A DNA stretch of 40,078 nucleotides from an uncultured Clostridia bacterium. Its GTDB lineage: Bacteria; Bacillota; Clostridia; Christensenellales; UBA1242. The stretch is from the NCBI GenBank assembly GCA_947629505.1, contig CANRDW010000005.1, positions 1-40,078 on the forward strand, written 5' to 3'. The notes beneath the pieces were generated by a model. That model was not told the DNA's origin and searched no databases. It saw only the letters and a program-made list of their open reading frames with translations. This document shows, one piece after another, positions 26,186-36,239 of the stretch. Both the position numbers and the translations under genes were made by a program. How positions within the stretch are numbered: the stretch's first letter is position 1; each line of letters opens with the position of its first letter.

Positions 26186-28933
26186 ATGAAAAGTTATGCA
26201 AATGATATTGAGTCAAATTTAAAGCAGTTTGATACCAACGCCAATGGGCTTTCTCATGCAGAGGCTAAAAGCCGATTAGAGCGCGATGGGAAAAATGTTT
26301 TATTGCAAAAAAAGAAAACTCCTGCCATTTTGAAATTTTTGGCACAGTTTAAAGATGTTTTGATTGCCGTTTTGATTGTAAGTGCAATTATCAGCATTAT
26401 TTTGGGTGTGGTTGAAAAATCTACTGAAGAATTTGTTGATGCTGGCATTATTTTTTTGGTTGTCCTTATCAACGCCATCATAGGCTACATTCAAGAGCGA
26501 AAAAGTGAAAAGGCGATGGAAGCGCTTAAAAACATGACAAAACCTTATTGCAAAGTTGTGCGAAATGGGCGTTCCATCAAAATTAAAACAGAAGAACTTG
26601 TCGTTGGAGATATCGTGCTGCTGGAAGCGGGAGATATTGTTCCGGCGGACTTGCGTCTTATTGAAGCAAACTCGCTTAAAATTGAAGAGAGCGCCTTGAC
26701 GGGTGAAAGTGTTGCTGTGGAAAAAGATGCTAATGTTGTTTTGGAAGAAAATTGTGTGCTTGGCGACAGAATAAACATGGCGTTTATGAGCAGCGTTGTC
26801 ACTTATGGGCGTGGAAGCGGCGTTGTTGTTGCGACAGGCATGAACACTGAAATGGGCAAGATTGCATCTGCTCTCAATGAAATGGACAACACAGTGACAC
26901 CTTTGACAAAGCGACTTAAAGCCACAAGTTTAATCATCACACTTGTGGTTGTTTGCGTGTGCATCGCTGTTTTTGTGGCACAAGTGATTGCAAGAGGAAA
27001 CATCTTTGGGGCGTTTTCTATGGCAATTGCCATTGCAGTGTGTGCAATTCCGGAGGGCTTGCCAGCCTGCAACACAGTCACACTTTCAATGGGTGTGAAA
27101 CGCATGAGTGACCAGCGTGCTATTGTGAAAACACTGCCGTCTGTGGAAACTCTTGGCAGCACTGAAGTTATTTGCAGTGATAAAACCGGAACACTTACTC
27201 TTAACAAGATGACCGTGAAAAAGATTTTCTTTATTGGAGATAATTGTGAGGCGATAAACAACATACAATTTGAAGAGAAAGTTGACGGAAATGTTGTTGA
27301 CAGTTTTATGACGCTTGACGAACTCAGACAAGAGGCGTTTAAAGGCGACAGAAATTTCTCAGAACTGTTGCACTGCATGCTTTTGTGCAATGACACAAAA
27401 GTTAGGGTGGAAGATGACAAATTGGAGTCCATCGGAGATCCAACTGAGATTGCGCTTGTGCATTATGGCTATAAAATGGGGCGCAATAAAGAATTCCTTG
27501 ACGGAAAATGCAAAAGATTGAATGAAATTCCTTTTGACAGCGACCGCAAGATGATGAGCGTCTTTAACAACGTAGATGACAAAATTGTGGTTTACACAAA
27601 GGGGGCAATTGACAGTGTTCTTTCCCGTTGCACCAAAATTTTGGACAATGGCAAGGTGAGAAGATTGACCGCAAAAGACAAAGAAACAATCATTGCTAAA
27701 AACAAAGAATTTGCCTCTGGGGCGCTGAGAAATTTGGCATTTGCATTTAAAACTGTGGATAAAATTGGCAGACCAACAAGCGAAAACACTGAAAACGGGC
27801 TTTGTTTTTTGGGGCTTGTGGGCATGATTGACCCACCAAGAGAAGAAGTTAAGGACTCAATCAAAACTTGCAAACAAGCGGGAATTACAACGATTATGAT
27901 TACAGGCGACCACAAAGACACCGCTTTTGCAATTGCGAAAGAACTTGGCATCTGCACAAGTGAAGAGCAGGTTATTACGGGCAGCGAACTTGACCAACTT
28001 GACGACATCGCATTTGAAAAAGTTGTTGAAAAATATCGCGTCTATGCGCGTGTAAGTCCAGAGCATAAGGTGAAGATTGTCAATGCAATCAAATCTAAAG
28101 ACAAGATTGTTGCCATGACGGGTGACGGCGTGAATGATGCTCCAAGCATCAAGGCGGCGGACATTGGCGTTGGCATGGGCATAACGGGCACAGACGTCAC
28201 AAAGGAAGCGGCAGATTTGATTTTAACTGACGACAACTTTGCAACGATTGTTGGTGCTGTCAAAGAGGGCAGGCGAATCTATGACACAATTTTGCGCATT
28301 CTCATCTTCCAACTTGGCACATCAATTGCAGAATTATTCTTGCTGACAATGATAAATCTCATCTTCTTAGACCAAAACTTCTTTACTCCGGCGCTTTTAC
28401 TTTGGATCAACTTTGTTTCAGACACATTTATGGGGCTTTCACTTGGCTTTGAAAAAGAAGAGCCAGATATTATGAAGAAAAAGCCCGTCAAAAACAAGGG
28501 GAATCTGTTTAAGGGGAACGTTGGTGTTCAAATTTTGATTTGTTCAATCTTTGTTTCTATTGTGTCAGTTGTTTTATATTGTGTTTTGACCTTTGTTTTG
28601 AAACTTCAATCAGCGGAAGTTACAACAGTTTGCTTCTTGTTTATATGTCTAACAGAACAACTCCACACTTTCAACTTGAAAAGCATCAACAAATCGCTTT
28701 TCAGCAAAAACCCATTCGACAACAAAATTATGGATTTGGCTTTTGTAGTTTCCTTTGTGTTGACAGCGCTTTTGGTGGCTGTTCCACTTGGACCTGTGCA
28801 CAGCGTCATGGGAATCACAACAATTTCGTGGCAACTTTGGTTGATTGCGATTGGGGCGGCATTTTTGATTATTCCTTTCTTTGAAATTGTAAAAGTCATC
28901 ACTCGTGCAGTGCTTAAAAGGAAGGAAAAATGA
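26186..28933 (+). CDS. P-type cation-translocating (Ca2+-type) ATPase
   Basis: CSDKTGTLTLNKM, TGESVAVEK, MTGDGVNDAPSIKAADIGVGMGITGTDVTKEAADLIL. Start moved to M at 26186. Confidence 0.93.
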   Translation: MKSYANDIESNLKQFDTNANGLSHAEAKSRLERDGKNVLLQKKKTPAILKFLAQFKDVLIAVLIVSAIISIILGVVEKSTEEFVDAGIIFLVVLINAIIGYIQERKSEKAMEALKNMTKPYCKVVRNGRSIKIKTEELVVGDIVLLEAGDIVPADLRLIEANSLKIEESALTGESVAVEKDANVVLEENCVLGDRINMAFMSSVVTYGRGSGVVVATGMNTEMGKIASALNEMDNTVTPLTKRLKATSLIITLVVVCVCIAVFVAQVIARGNIFGAFSMAIAIAVCAIPEGLPACNTVTLSMGVKRMSDQRAIVKTLPSVETLGSTEVICSDKTGTLTLNKMTVKKIFFIGDNCEAINNIQFEEKVDGNVVDSFMTLDELRQEAFKGDRNFSELLHCMLLCNDTKVRVEDDKLESIGDPTEIALVHYGYKMGRNKEFLDGKCKRLNEIPFDSDRKMMSVFNNVDDKIVVYTKGAIDSVLSRCTKILDNGKVRRLTAKDKETIIAKNKEFASGALRNLAFAFKTVDKIGRPTSENTENGLCFLGLVGMIDPPREEVKDSIKTCKQAGITTIMITGDHKDTAFAIAKELGICTSEEQVITGSELDQLDDIAFEKVVEKYRVYARVSPEHKVKIVNAIKSKDKIVAMTGDGVNDAPSIKAADIGVGMGITGTDVTKEAADLILTDDNFATIVGAVKEGRRIYDTILRILIFQLGTSIAELFLLTMINLIFLDQNFFTPALLLWINFVSDTFMGLSLGFEKEEPDIMKKKPVKNKGNLFKGNVGVQILICSIFVSIVSVVLYCVLTFVLKLQSAEVTTVCFLFICLTEQLHTFNLKSINKSLFSKNPFDNKIMDLAFVVSFVLTALLVAVPLGPVHSVMGITTISWQLWLIAIGAAFLIIPFFEIVKVITRAVLKRKEK

Positions 28934-30243
28934 AAAATAAAATCTTCAATCTAAGTGCAATATCAATCATAGCCTGTGACTGTTTGCAAGCAATAATCTG
29001 CATTTTCATGGACTCGTTTTTCATTTCGCAACTGCTGACAAAAAGTGACGGCTCAGCATCCATGAACATCATTTTCATCGGGCTTTTCTATGTTGTTTAT
29101 TATATAGTTTTGGTTTCACAATATTGGATTTGGGGAAATTTAATGAAAAAAATCAACAAATCCATTTTTGTGACAATAGGCTCTGTGTTTTTGACACTTG
29201 TGATATTTTTGGTGTATTTTTTAAATACAATCCCATATTATACAGTGCCACTTATCGCAATTTGCTACGGAATTGGCTTTGGATTTTTCTCATCTGGCTA
29301 CAGCAACCTCACTGCGGAAACTATAAGCAGCAAACATCAGGTGCGTTTCTTTGCAGTAAAGAGAATCATGTTTCAGGTCACATACATTGTCGCTCCAATT
29401 TCAATAGGCTACATAATCAGCGCAATGCAGTTTAAAGGCATGGCACTTATCATGCTTATCGTCTGCGTTGCACTCATCATTTTTTCATTTCTTATCCGTC
29501 CAAAAACATCTTACAAACAAACCTTTCAGCCTGTCAAATTTATCTCATATCTCAAAGAGCATAAAAGCGAAGTTAAGCCGATTTTGTGGGTTATGGTGGC
29601 GGATTTCTTCCGCGGGGCATCCTATGATAGTTTCACAACTCTCATCACAATTTTGGTTATGTTTGCTTTCAATTCCACAACAAAACTTGGCACTTTTCAG
29701 TCAATTTTCACCGCTTGTTCGCTTGTGACAATGTTCTTCTATTTGAAATTCTATCGAAAAAAGCGTGCAAAAGCCTTTATTGTGCCAACAATAACGCTTG
29801 TTTCTATGTCAGTGATTGCCATTCTTGGCACAATCATTGCTGGGCAAATTTTTGGCACTGCGGGGCAGGTTGTTATCATAGTTTTCTATGCAATTTACGC
29901 CATTTTAAACGTCATTTTGATGTCAGTTTCTGACTCGCGCCGTGCGGGAGTTGTGAGAATGTTGTCACTTCACTCGCATATCTTGGAATACAGCGCTGTG
30001 CGAGAAGTTGCGCTTGCTGTGGGCAGAATTACATCGTCTTTTGCAATTCTTTTTGCCGGGCTTTTTGATATGCTTGTGGGCAACAACTCCATCATCTTTT
30101 TAAGCATCGGAATTGGCTTTGTTTGCATCATGTATGTGTTCTATGGGCTGAGCCTTATGAAACTTGAAAAAGTTTTAGTTAAACAAGACGAAGAATTTAA
30201 ACAAGTTCATATTGCAGAGCAAATTGAAAAGACAGAGGATTAA
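28930..30243 (+). CDS. MFS-like multi-TM transporter
   Basis: About 12 hydrophobic segments; ATGA overlap with the upstream ATPase gene. Confidence 0.7.
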   Translation: MKNKIFNLSAISIIACDCLQAIICIFMDSFFISQLLTKSDGSASMNIIFIGLFYVVYYIVLVSQYWIWGNLMKKINKSIFVTIGSVFLTLVIFLVYFLNTIPYYTVPLIAICYGIGFGFFSSGYSNLTAETISSKHQVRFFAVKRIMFQVTYIVAPISIGYIISAMQFKGMALIMLIVCVALIIFSFLIRPKTSYKQTFQPVKFISYLKEHKSEVKPILWVMVADFFRGASYDSFTTLITILVMFAFNSTTKLGTFQSIFTACSLVTMFFYLKFYRKKRAKAFIVPTITLVSMSVIAILGTIIAGQIFGTAGQVVIIVFYAIYAILNVILMSVSDSRRAGVVRMLSLHSHILEYSAVREVALAVGRITSSFAILFAGLFDMLVGNNSIIFLSIGIGFVCIMYVFYGLSLMKLEKVLVKQDEEFKQVHIAEQIEKTED

Positions 30244-30275
30244 AAAAAACGACTTATTTCAAGCCGTTTTTTATT

Positions 30276-31763
30276 TTATTCTTCAAAAAGTTTTGCTCCA
30301 ACAAACACAGGCTCGCAGGTGACATTTATGCCAAGTTTTTTAAGCGTCTGCTCTTCTGAAACAGGCAAAATGTATGTTGCGTGGGCTTCACAGCCGACAA
30401 GATTTGTGATTTGCTCCATTGCCTTTTTGGCTTTGTCATTTTTGCTTGTGCTGATTGAAAGTGCGACGAGCACATCGTCAAGGGTGAGCACGCTGCAATT
30501 CGATTTCAGAATCTTTGTGCGATAGTCCACTATTGGCAACAGAACATCGTCTGTGATTACATCAAAATCATCTCCAAGTCCGGCAAGGGTGCGCAGTGCG
30601 TTTAAAACAACCGCTGCACTTGCAGAAACAATCTTCTTTGTTTTTCCTGTGACGATTTTGCCATTTGGAAGTTCAAGCGCAACACAAGGATAGCCGCTTT
30701 CTTTTGCTGTGTCTTTTGCAACATCCACAACTTTCAAAAGGTCGTCAGTTGCACCGGCTTCACTTGCAAGTGATTTATTGCGTTCGAGGGTTTCAAAGGT
30801 GCATTGTCCGCGCTTGTAGTCGCATTCCGCACGATAATATCTTCTTAAAATCTCTTTCTTAGCCGCTTTTTTGGCTGCTTTATCATCAACAATGGCGGAC
30901 GCAATCATGTTCACGCCCATGTCGGTTGGAGATTTGTAAATTTCTTTGCCCGTGATTTTTGTTAAAATGTTTTGCAAGATTGGGAAAACTGCAATGTCGC
31001 GATTGTAGTTGATGGCAAGTGTGCCATATGCGTTGAAATGGAACGGGTCAATTTGATTGACATCATAAAGGTCGGCGGTTGCCGCTTCATATGCGATGTT
31101 TACAGGGTGTTTAAGTGGCAAATTCCAAACAGGGAAGGTTTCAAACTTGGCATAGCCTGCTTTAACGCCGCGTTTGTATTCGTGATAGAGTTGTGAAAGG
31201 CAGGTTGCAAGTTTGCCGCTGGATGGGCCCGGAGCGGTGACTACAACAAGTGGGCGAGTGGTTTCAACAAACGGATTTGCGCCATAGCCATCGTCCGACA
31301 CGATTGTGTTAACTTCGTTTGGATAGCCCTTTGTGTATTTGTGAAAATAAACTCTCTCTCCGCGCTGTTCAAGTTTTTTGCCAAACTTTGTTGCACTTGG
31401 CTGACCTTTATACAGCGTGATGACAAAGGCTGAAACATACAGCCCAAGTTCACGCATGTTGTCCACAAGGCGCAAAACCTCATTGTCATAACTAAGCCCC
31501 AAATCAGCACGAATTTTGTTCTTTTCAATGTCGTTTGAACTTATGCAGAAGATAATTTCCGCTTTATCTTTCATTTTTTGGAGCAATTTGATTTTGATGT
31601 TTGGATCAAAGCCAGGCAGAACACGTGCGGCGTGAAGATCATCAAAAATCTTCCCGCCAAATTCCAAATAGAGTTTGTTGTTGAACTTTTTAATCCTTTT
31701 GCTGATGTTTTCGCTTTGTAATTTCAAATACAAATCATTGTCAAAGCATTTTTTTTCTTTCAT
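30276..31763 (-). CDS. DUF1846 domain-containing protein
   Basis: Whole-protein resemblance: KLYLEFGGKIFDDLHAARVLPGFDPN..., VVVTAPGPSSGKLATCLSQLYHE, PTDMGVNMI. Confidence 0.88.
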   Translation of the reverse strand: MKEKKCFDNDLYLKLQSENISKRIKKFNNKLYLEFGGKIFDDLHAARVLPGFDPNIKIKLLQKMKDKAEIIFCISSNDIEKNKIRADLGLSYDNEVLRLVDNMRELGLYVSAFVITLYKGQPSATKFGKKLEQRGERVYFHKYTKGYPNEVNTIVSDDGYGANPFVETTRPLVVVTAPGPSSGKLATCLSQLYHEYKRGVKAGYAKFETFPVWNLPLKHPVNIAYEAATADLYDVNQIDPFHFNAYGTLAINYNRDIAVFPILQNILTKITGKEIYKSPTDMGVNMIASAIVDDKAAKKAAKKEILRRYYRAECDYKRGQCTFETLERNKSLASEAGATDDLLKVVDVAKDTAKESGYPCVALELPNGKIVTGKTKKIVSASAAVVLNALRTLAGLGDDFDVITDDVLLPIVDYRTKILKSNCSVLTLDDVLVALSISTSKNDKAKKAMEQITNLVGCEAHATYILPVSEEQTLKKLGINVTCEPVFVGAKLFEE

Positions 31764-31773
31764 TTTTTCTCTC

Positions 31774-32877
31774 CTAAATAATTCTTTTTATTAATTCAAG
31801 TGCGCTTTCTATAGTTTTATCCATATCAAAATACTTATATTGTCCCAAACGCCCACCAAAATAAACATTGTCCAATTTTTTTGCTTCGTTTTGATATTTT
31901 ATATATAGTTGTGAATTTTTATCATCGTTGATTGGATAATAAGGTTCCAATCCAGGTTTCCATTCAGTTGGATATTCTTTTGAAATTACAGTTTTAGGCT
32001 GCAAGCCAAATTCAAAATGCTTGTGTTCAATTATGCGCGTGAAAGGAATTTTTCTTTCAGTGTAATTTACAACTGCGCATCCTTGATAATTATCTGTGTC
32101 TAAAATTTCTGTTTCAAATGACACGGTTCTGTATTCTAAGTGGCCAAATTTATATTCGAAGAATTCATCAATTGCGCCTGTGTAAATAATTTTTTCATAT
32201 TTAAGGTCGCTAAATTTTTTTGCAAATTCTTTAAAATCGGTTTCAAGTTTAACAACGCTTTTGTCTAACAGTTTTTCAATTATTTGATTATATCCGCCAA
32301 TTGGAATCCCTTGATAAGTGTCGTTGAAATAATTGTTGTTGTAAGTGAAACGCAGGGGCAATCTTTTTATTATAAAACTTGGCAAATCTTTACAATCTCT
32401 TCCCCATTGTTTTTCTGTGTAGCCTTTAACAAGTTTTTCATAGACATCTGTTCCAACCAAATTTATTGCTTGTTCTTCTAGATTATTTGGATTTTCACAG
32501 AAATGAGATTTTTTTTGTTGTTCAATGATTTGTTTGGCTTCCTGTGGAGTCTTGATTCCCCATAATCTACTGAAAGTGTTCATGTTGAAAGGAAGATTGT
32601 AAATTTCATCTTTATATCTTGCCATAGGGGAGTTGATGAAATTGTTAAATTCTGCAAATTGATTGACATATTGCCAAACTTCTTTGTTGCTTGTGTGAAA
32701 GATATGTGCACCATATTTATGTACATTTATTCCCTCAATATTGTCACAATAAATGTTTCCGCCTATATGATTGCGTTTATCAATTACAATGCATTTTTTT
32801 TCTTTTTTTGAAAGTTCATGTGCACAAACTGCTCCAAACAGCCCAGCGCCGACAATTAGATAATCATATTTTTCCAT
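31774..32877 (-). CDS. glf: UDP-galactopyranose mutase
   Basis: YDYLIVGAGLFGAVCAHELSKKEKKCIVIDKRNHIGGNIYCDNIEGINVHKYGAHIFHT; GRLGQYKYFDMD. Confidence 0.95.
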   Translation of the reverse strand: MEKYDYLIVGAGLFGAVCAHELSKKEKKCIVIDKRNHIGGNIYCDNIEGINVHKYGAHIFHTSNKEVWQYVNQFAEFNNFINSPMARYKDEIYNLPFNMNTFSRLWGIKTPQEAKQIIEQQKKSHFCENPNNLEEQAINLVGTDVYEKLVKGYTEKQWGRDCKDLPSFIIKRLPLRFTYNNNYFNDTYQGIPIGGYNQIIEKLLDKSVVKLETDFKEFAKKFSDLKYEKIIYTGAIDEFFEYKFGHLEYRTVSFETEILDTDNYQGCAVVNYTERKIPFTRIIEHKHFEFGLQPKTVISKEYPTEWKPGLEPYYPINDDKNSQLYIKYQNEAKKLDNVYFGGRLGQYKYFDMDKTIESALELIKRII

Positions 32878-32890
32878 TTTTCACCTTTTA

Positions 32891-33913
32891 TCAATTAAAT
32901 TTGATGATTTTTCTTGCAATTTTATAAATTGCTTTGCAAAAGCCCATGCCGAGTTTTGAATTTGTCGAAACAAGCCCTTCGGCGTGATGTTTGCAATCAG
33001 AGTAAAGTTTTTTGTCTTTTGATTTCAAATATGTCCAAAGTTCTTTCTTTTTGTTTAAAGCGTCCTTATCACCTATTTTGATAAGATATATTGATGTGAT
33101 TGCCATCAAAATTGAAATAAAATCAGTCATATACTTTGCCAATTTTTTATCTTTACTTGCAATCTCTTGAATATTGTGTGAATCAATGCAAATTTTCGTG
33201 ATTTTGATGTGTTGGTCAATTCGCTTCATAATCACATCTTCGTTTATAGATTGATCGGCACGTCCAACAAAATATCTATACAAATCAGCGTCGATATAAT
33301 AAAAACTTTTGACATATGGAAGGGGAGTGTAAACAAAAATGTTGTCAACATAAAATGTGTGTTTTGGCAAGGTTAGGTTGATGTCTTGCAAGATTTTTGT
33401 TTTATAAATTGCCGAATGCATGGTGATGAATTGCGATTTTTTAAATTTTTTGGTTTCTGAAAAAGTGAATTCTTTTTCAACTGGAAAAACATTTTTATAG
33501 TCGATCACTCTGCACTTTGTTCCATCGGTGTATTCATACACATAATTGCAAATTAGCATGTCGATGAGATGGTTTTCTTCATGCAATTTTTTGATTGTTT
33601 CAAGCAGTTTTAAAAGTGATTCTTTGTCAGCCCAATCATCTGCGTCCACAATTTTAAAATAAAGCCCTGTGGCATTTTTTATGCCTTGATTTACACCTTC
33701 GCCATGTCCACCATTTTCTTGATGGACAACTTTGACAATGTTTGGATATTTTTTGCCATATTCATCGGCAATTTCTGGGGTGTTGTCTTTTGTTGATCCG
33801 TCATCAACGATGATAATTTCGGCATCATCTCCACATACAAGTAAAGAATCGATGCATTTTCTCATATAATTTGCCATGTTATAACAAGGCACACAAAAAG
33901 AAATGTATTTCAT
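32891..33913 (-). CDS. family 2 glycosyltransferase
   Basis: SFCVPCYNMANYMRKCIDSLL...EIIIVDDGSTKDNT...KIVDADDW. Confidence 0.92.
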   Translation of the reverse strand: MKYISFCVPCYNMANYMRKCIDSLLVCGDDAEIIIVDDGSTKDNTPEIADEYGKKYPNIVKVVHQENGGHGEGVNQGIKNATGLYFKIVDADDWADKESLLKLLETIKKLHEENHLIDMLICNYVYEYTDGTKCRVIDYKNVFPVEKEFTFSETKKFKKSQFITMHSAIYKTKILQDINLTLPKHTFYVDNIFVYTPLPYVKSFYYIDADLYRYFVGRADQSINEDVIMKRIDQHIKITKICIDSHNIQEIASKDKKLAKYMTDFISILMAITSIYLIKIGDKDALNKKKELWTYLKSKDKKLYSDCKHHAEGLVSTNSKLGMGFCKAIYKIARKIIKFN

Positions 33914-34035
33914 AAATTTCTCCTTGATTAAAGTTTATCATATAACAACTTTTTTTCAAAATGATTTTAAAAATTTATCAACTTTTTTAGAAATGTTTTG
34001 TGTATGAATTTAAATTTTAAAAACATCATATTAAT

Positions 34036-34584
34036 ATGATTTCTTTGTATTATCTTATCCCGGCCTTTGTGATTTTGCTTTTAGTCTGTCCAATTTTCAC
34101 AGAGATTAGGGTGAGTGTAAATCCAAGTTATAATCGTGGGGTGGTGGCGCTTTTCGTGTTTGGAAAGAAGATTTTTTATTACATAATTTCGCTGAAAGGG
34201 AACGCAGTTGAACTTGAAAATGAAAAGCAGACCAAGATGCAAAAGATTGAATTTTCAAGTCCGCAGTTTTTGTTTATGGAAGAATTTACTCGGCAGATAA
34301 AAGACAAAGTGAGGCTTAAAAAGATGTATGTTTTTTACAACATAGGAAGTGGCGATGCGTTTTCAAGTGCGCTTGTTTGCGGGCTTATAAATCAAATTTT
34401 GACTTACATTTTTTTGTATTTGAAAAGCAAAAAGCCGACCGCATCTTTTTGCATTTATGACACAGTTTCATACAATCGGGCGGTGTGTGAAATTGCGGGC
34501 AGAGTGAGTGCAAGCATAACGCTTTTTGATGTTTTATATGCTTTTGTTTATTCTTTTATCGTGCAAAAGCGACAAAGAAAATGA
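34036..34584 (+). CDS. DUF2953-like membrane protein
   Basis: N-terminal TM, ISLYYLIPAFVILLLVCPIFTEIRVSVNPSYNRGVVALFVFG; adjacent to gerW/ytfJ. Confidence 0.65.
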   Translation: MISLYYLIPAFVILLLVCPIFTEIRVSVNPSYNRGVVALFVFGKKIFYYIISLKGNAVELENEKQTKMQKIEFSSPQFLFMEEFTRQIKDKVRLKKMYVFYNIGSGDAFSSALVCGLINQILTYIFLYLKSKKPTASFCIYDTVSYNRAVCEIAGRVSASITLFDVLYAFVYSFIVQKRQRK

Positions 34585-34683
34585 TTTTTGCATACATAAT
34601 TTTTTGCGCTTTTTTACACAATATATGGTGTATTATGTTGCAGACTACACCTTGTTTTGTGTAGTATGCATAAAGGGGGATTT

Positions 34684-35079
34684 ATGAAAACTTACGCAAA
34701 CGAAACAAAATTATCTGACCTTATCACAAACGCTATGGACAAACTTAAAAGCATTATGGACAGTTCCACAATCGTTGGTGAAAGTTTGAAAACGCCGGAC
34801 GGAGTGACGATTATTCCAATAAGCAAAGTGACTGTTGGATTTGTTGTTGGCGGCGGAGAATATGCCGACCTTTCTGCAAGGCGCGTTGCAAATCACTTTC
34901 CTATGAGTGGTGGCAGCAGTGGAGGAATGAGCGTTTCGCCGGTTGGATTTTTGATTATTCAAACTGACGGCGAAGTGGACTTTGTGAATGTTGAAAACAA
35001 GACACTTTATCAAACTGTTTTGAATATGTTTAACTCGCTTTTGCAGAAGATTGAAAAGGACAAAGAAAATGACAATTAA
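34684..35079 (+). CDS. gerW: GerW/YtfJ-family sporulation protein
   Basis: MDSSTIVGESLKTPDGVTIIPISKVTVGFVVGGGEY...GGSSGGMSVSPVGFLII. ATG at 34684 after GGGGGA. Confidence 0.9.
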   Translation: MKTYANETKLSDLITNAMDKLKSIMDSSTIVGESLKTPDGVTIIPISKVTVGFVVGGGEYADLSARRVANHFPMSGGSSGGMSVSPVGFLIIQTDGEVDFVNVENKTLYQTVLNMFNSLLQKIEKDKENDN

Positions 35080-36205
35080 AAAAGTTTCCGCCTCAATTGT
35101 GCTTGTTTTGTTTGCGGTTGTTTTTGCCGTGATTGGCGTTTTTGCGCAGCCAAAAGTTTCATATGCGTTTTACTCAACGGCAAGGGGTGCGTGCGTGATT
35201 GAAACCACCACAAAAAGAAAACTTTTTGCACAAAACGAAAACAAAAAAATGCCTATGGCAAGCACAACCAAAATCATGACGGCAATCACTGCGATTGAAA
35301 ACTGCAAGGATTTGGACGAAAAATTTGAAGTTTCGCCAAAGGCGGTGGGTGTGCCGGGGACTTCGCTTTATCTAAGAAAAGGCGACACTTACAGCACGCG
35401 TGATTTGTTGTATGCACTTATGCTTATCTCTGGCAATGACGCCTCTGTTGCCATTGCAGAGCATGTTGCAGGCTCGACAAGTGAATTTGTGACTATGATG
35501 AATGACCTTTCTCGAAAAATTGGTGCGACAAACTCTCACTTTGCAAACACTCACGGGCTGGATGCAGACGGACATTACACAACGGCATATGACCTTGCAC
35601 TTATCACTTCATATGCGCTTGAAAATGACACTTTCAGAGAGATTGTTTCCACAAAAAACACGCGCATTACAAAGGCGGACGGCGAGCATAGATATTTGAA
35701 AAACAAAAACAAACTTCTTTTCACTTTGGACGGGTGCATCGGCGTTAAAACGGGCTACACAGACGATGCGGGCAGATGCCTTGTTTCAGCGGCTGAAAAG
35801 GACGGCATGAGAGTTGTTTGTGTGGTGTTAAACTGTGGGCCAATGTTCCCAGAGAGTGCCGACCTTTTGACAGAATGTTTAAACACCTACAAACTTGTAA
35901 ATTTGACTGATTTATACGATTTTAAACGGGAAATTGAGATTGTTGACGGCAGAAAAAACACCGCTAAAATTGGAGTGAGTGGAGATTTTGTCTATCCGCT
36001 TTCACAAGCAGAACTTGAAAGAGTGAAAATTGCTTACACTCTTCCACAAAACCTGCAAGCCCCACTTGAAAAAGGCGCTGAGATAGGAAAAACTGAAATA
36101 TTTTTAGATAATAACTTGCTATTTTCACAAAAAATCTTTACAATAGAAGATATAAAGCCAAAGTCTGTTCTTCAAAGGGTGAAAGAATTTTTTGCGAATT
36201 GGTGA
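35069..36205 (+). CDS. dacF: D-alanyl-D-alanine carboxypeptidase (DacF-like)
   Basis: KKMPMASTTKIMTAITAIE (SxxK), SGNDAS, KTGYTDDAG. Start overlaps the gerW stop. Confidence 0.88.
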   Translation: MTIKKVSASIVLVLFAVVFAVIGVFAQPKVSYAFYSTARGACVIETTTKRKLFAQNENKKMPMASTTKIMTAITAIENCKDLDEKFEVSPKAVGVPGTSLYLRKGDTYSTRDLLYALMLISGNDASVAIAEHVAGSTSEFVTMMNDLSRKIGATNSHFANTHGLDADGHYTTAYDLALITSYALENDTFREIVSTKNTRITKADGEHRYLKNKNKLLFTLDGCIGVKTGYTDDAGRCLVSAAEKDGMRVVCVVLNCGPMFPESADLLTECLNTYKLVNLTDLYDFKREIEIVDGRKNTAKIGVSGDFVYPLSQAELERVKIAYTLPQNLQAPLEKGAEIGKTEIFLDNNLLFSQKIFTIEDIKPKSVLQRVKEFFANW

Positions 36206-36207
36206 AG

Positions 36208-36239
36208 AAAATCCCCTTGAAAGAAAAAGGGGATTTTTT
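36208..36239 (+). terminator. terminator-like hairpin overlapping the rluB ribosome-binding site
   Basis: AAAATCCCCTT (36208-36218) / AAGGGGATTTT (36227-36237), T6 tract 36234-36239, ATG at 36240. Confidence 0.65.

Noticed and set aside
34628-34665. Hairpin ACTACAC-N8-GTGTAGT upstream of gerW, similar in letters to the promoter region at 158-174
   Set aside because: Similarity is short and explained by TATTAT/TACAC-type AT-rich promoter sequence; not strong enough to report as a shared element.
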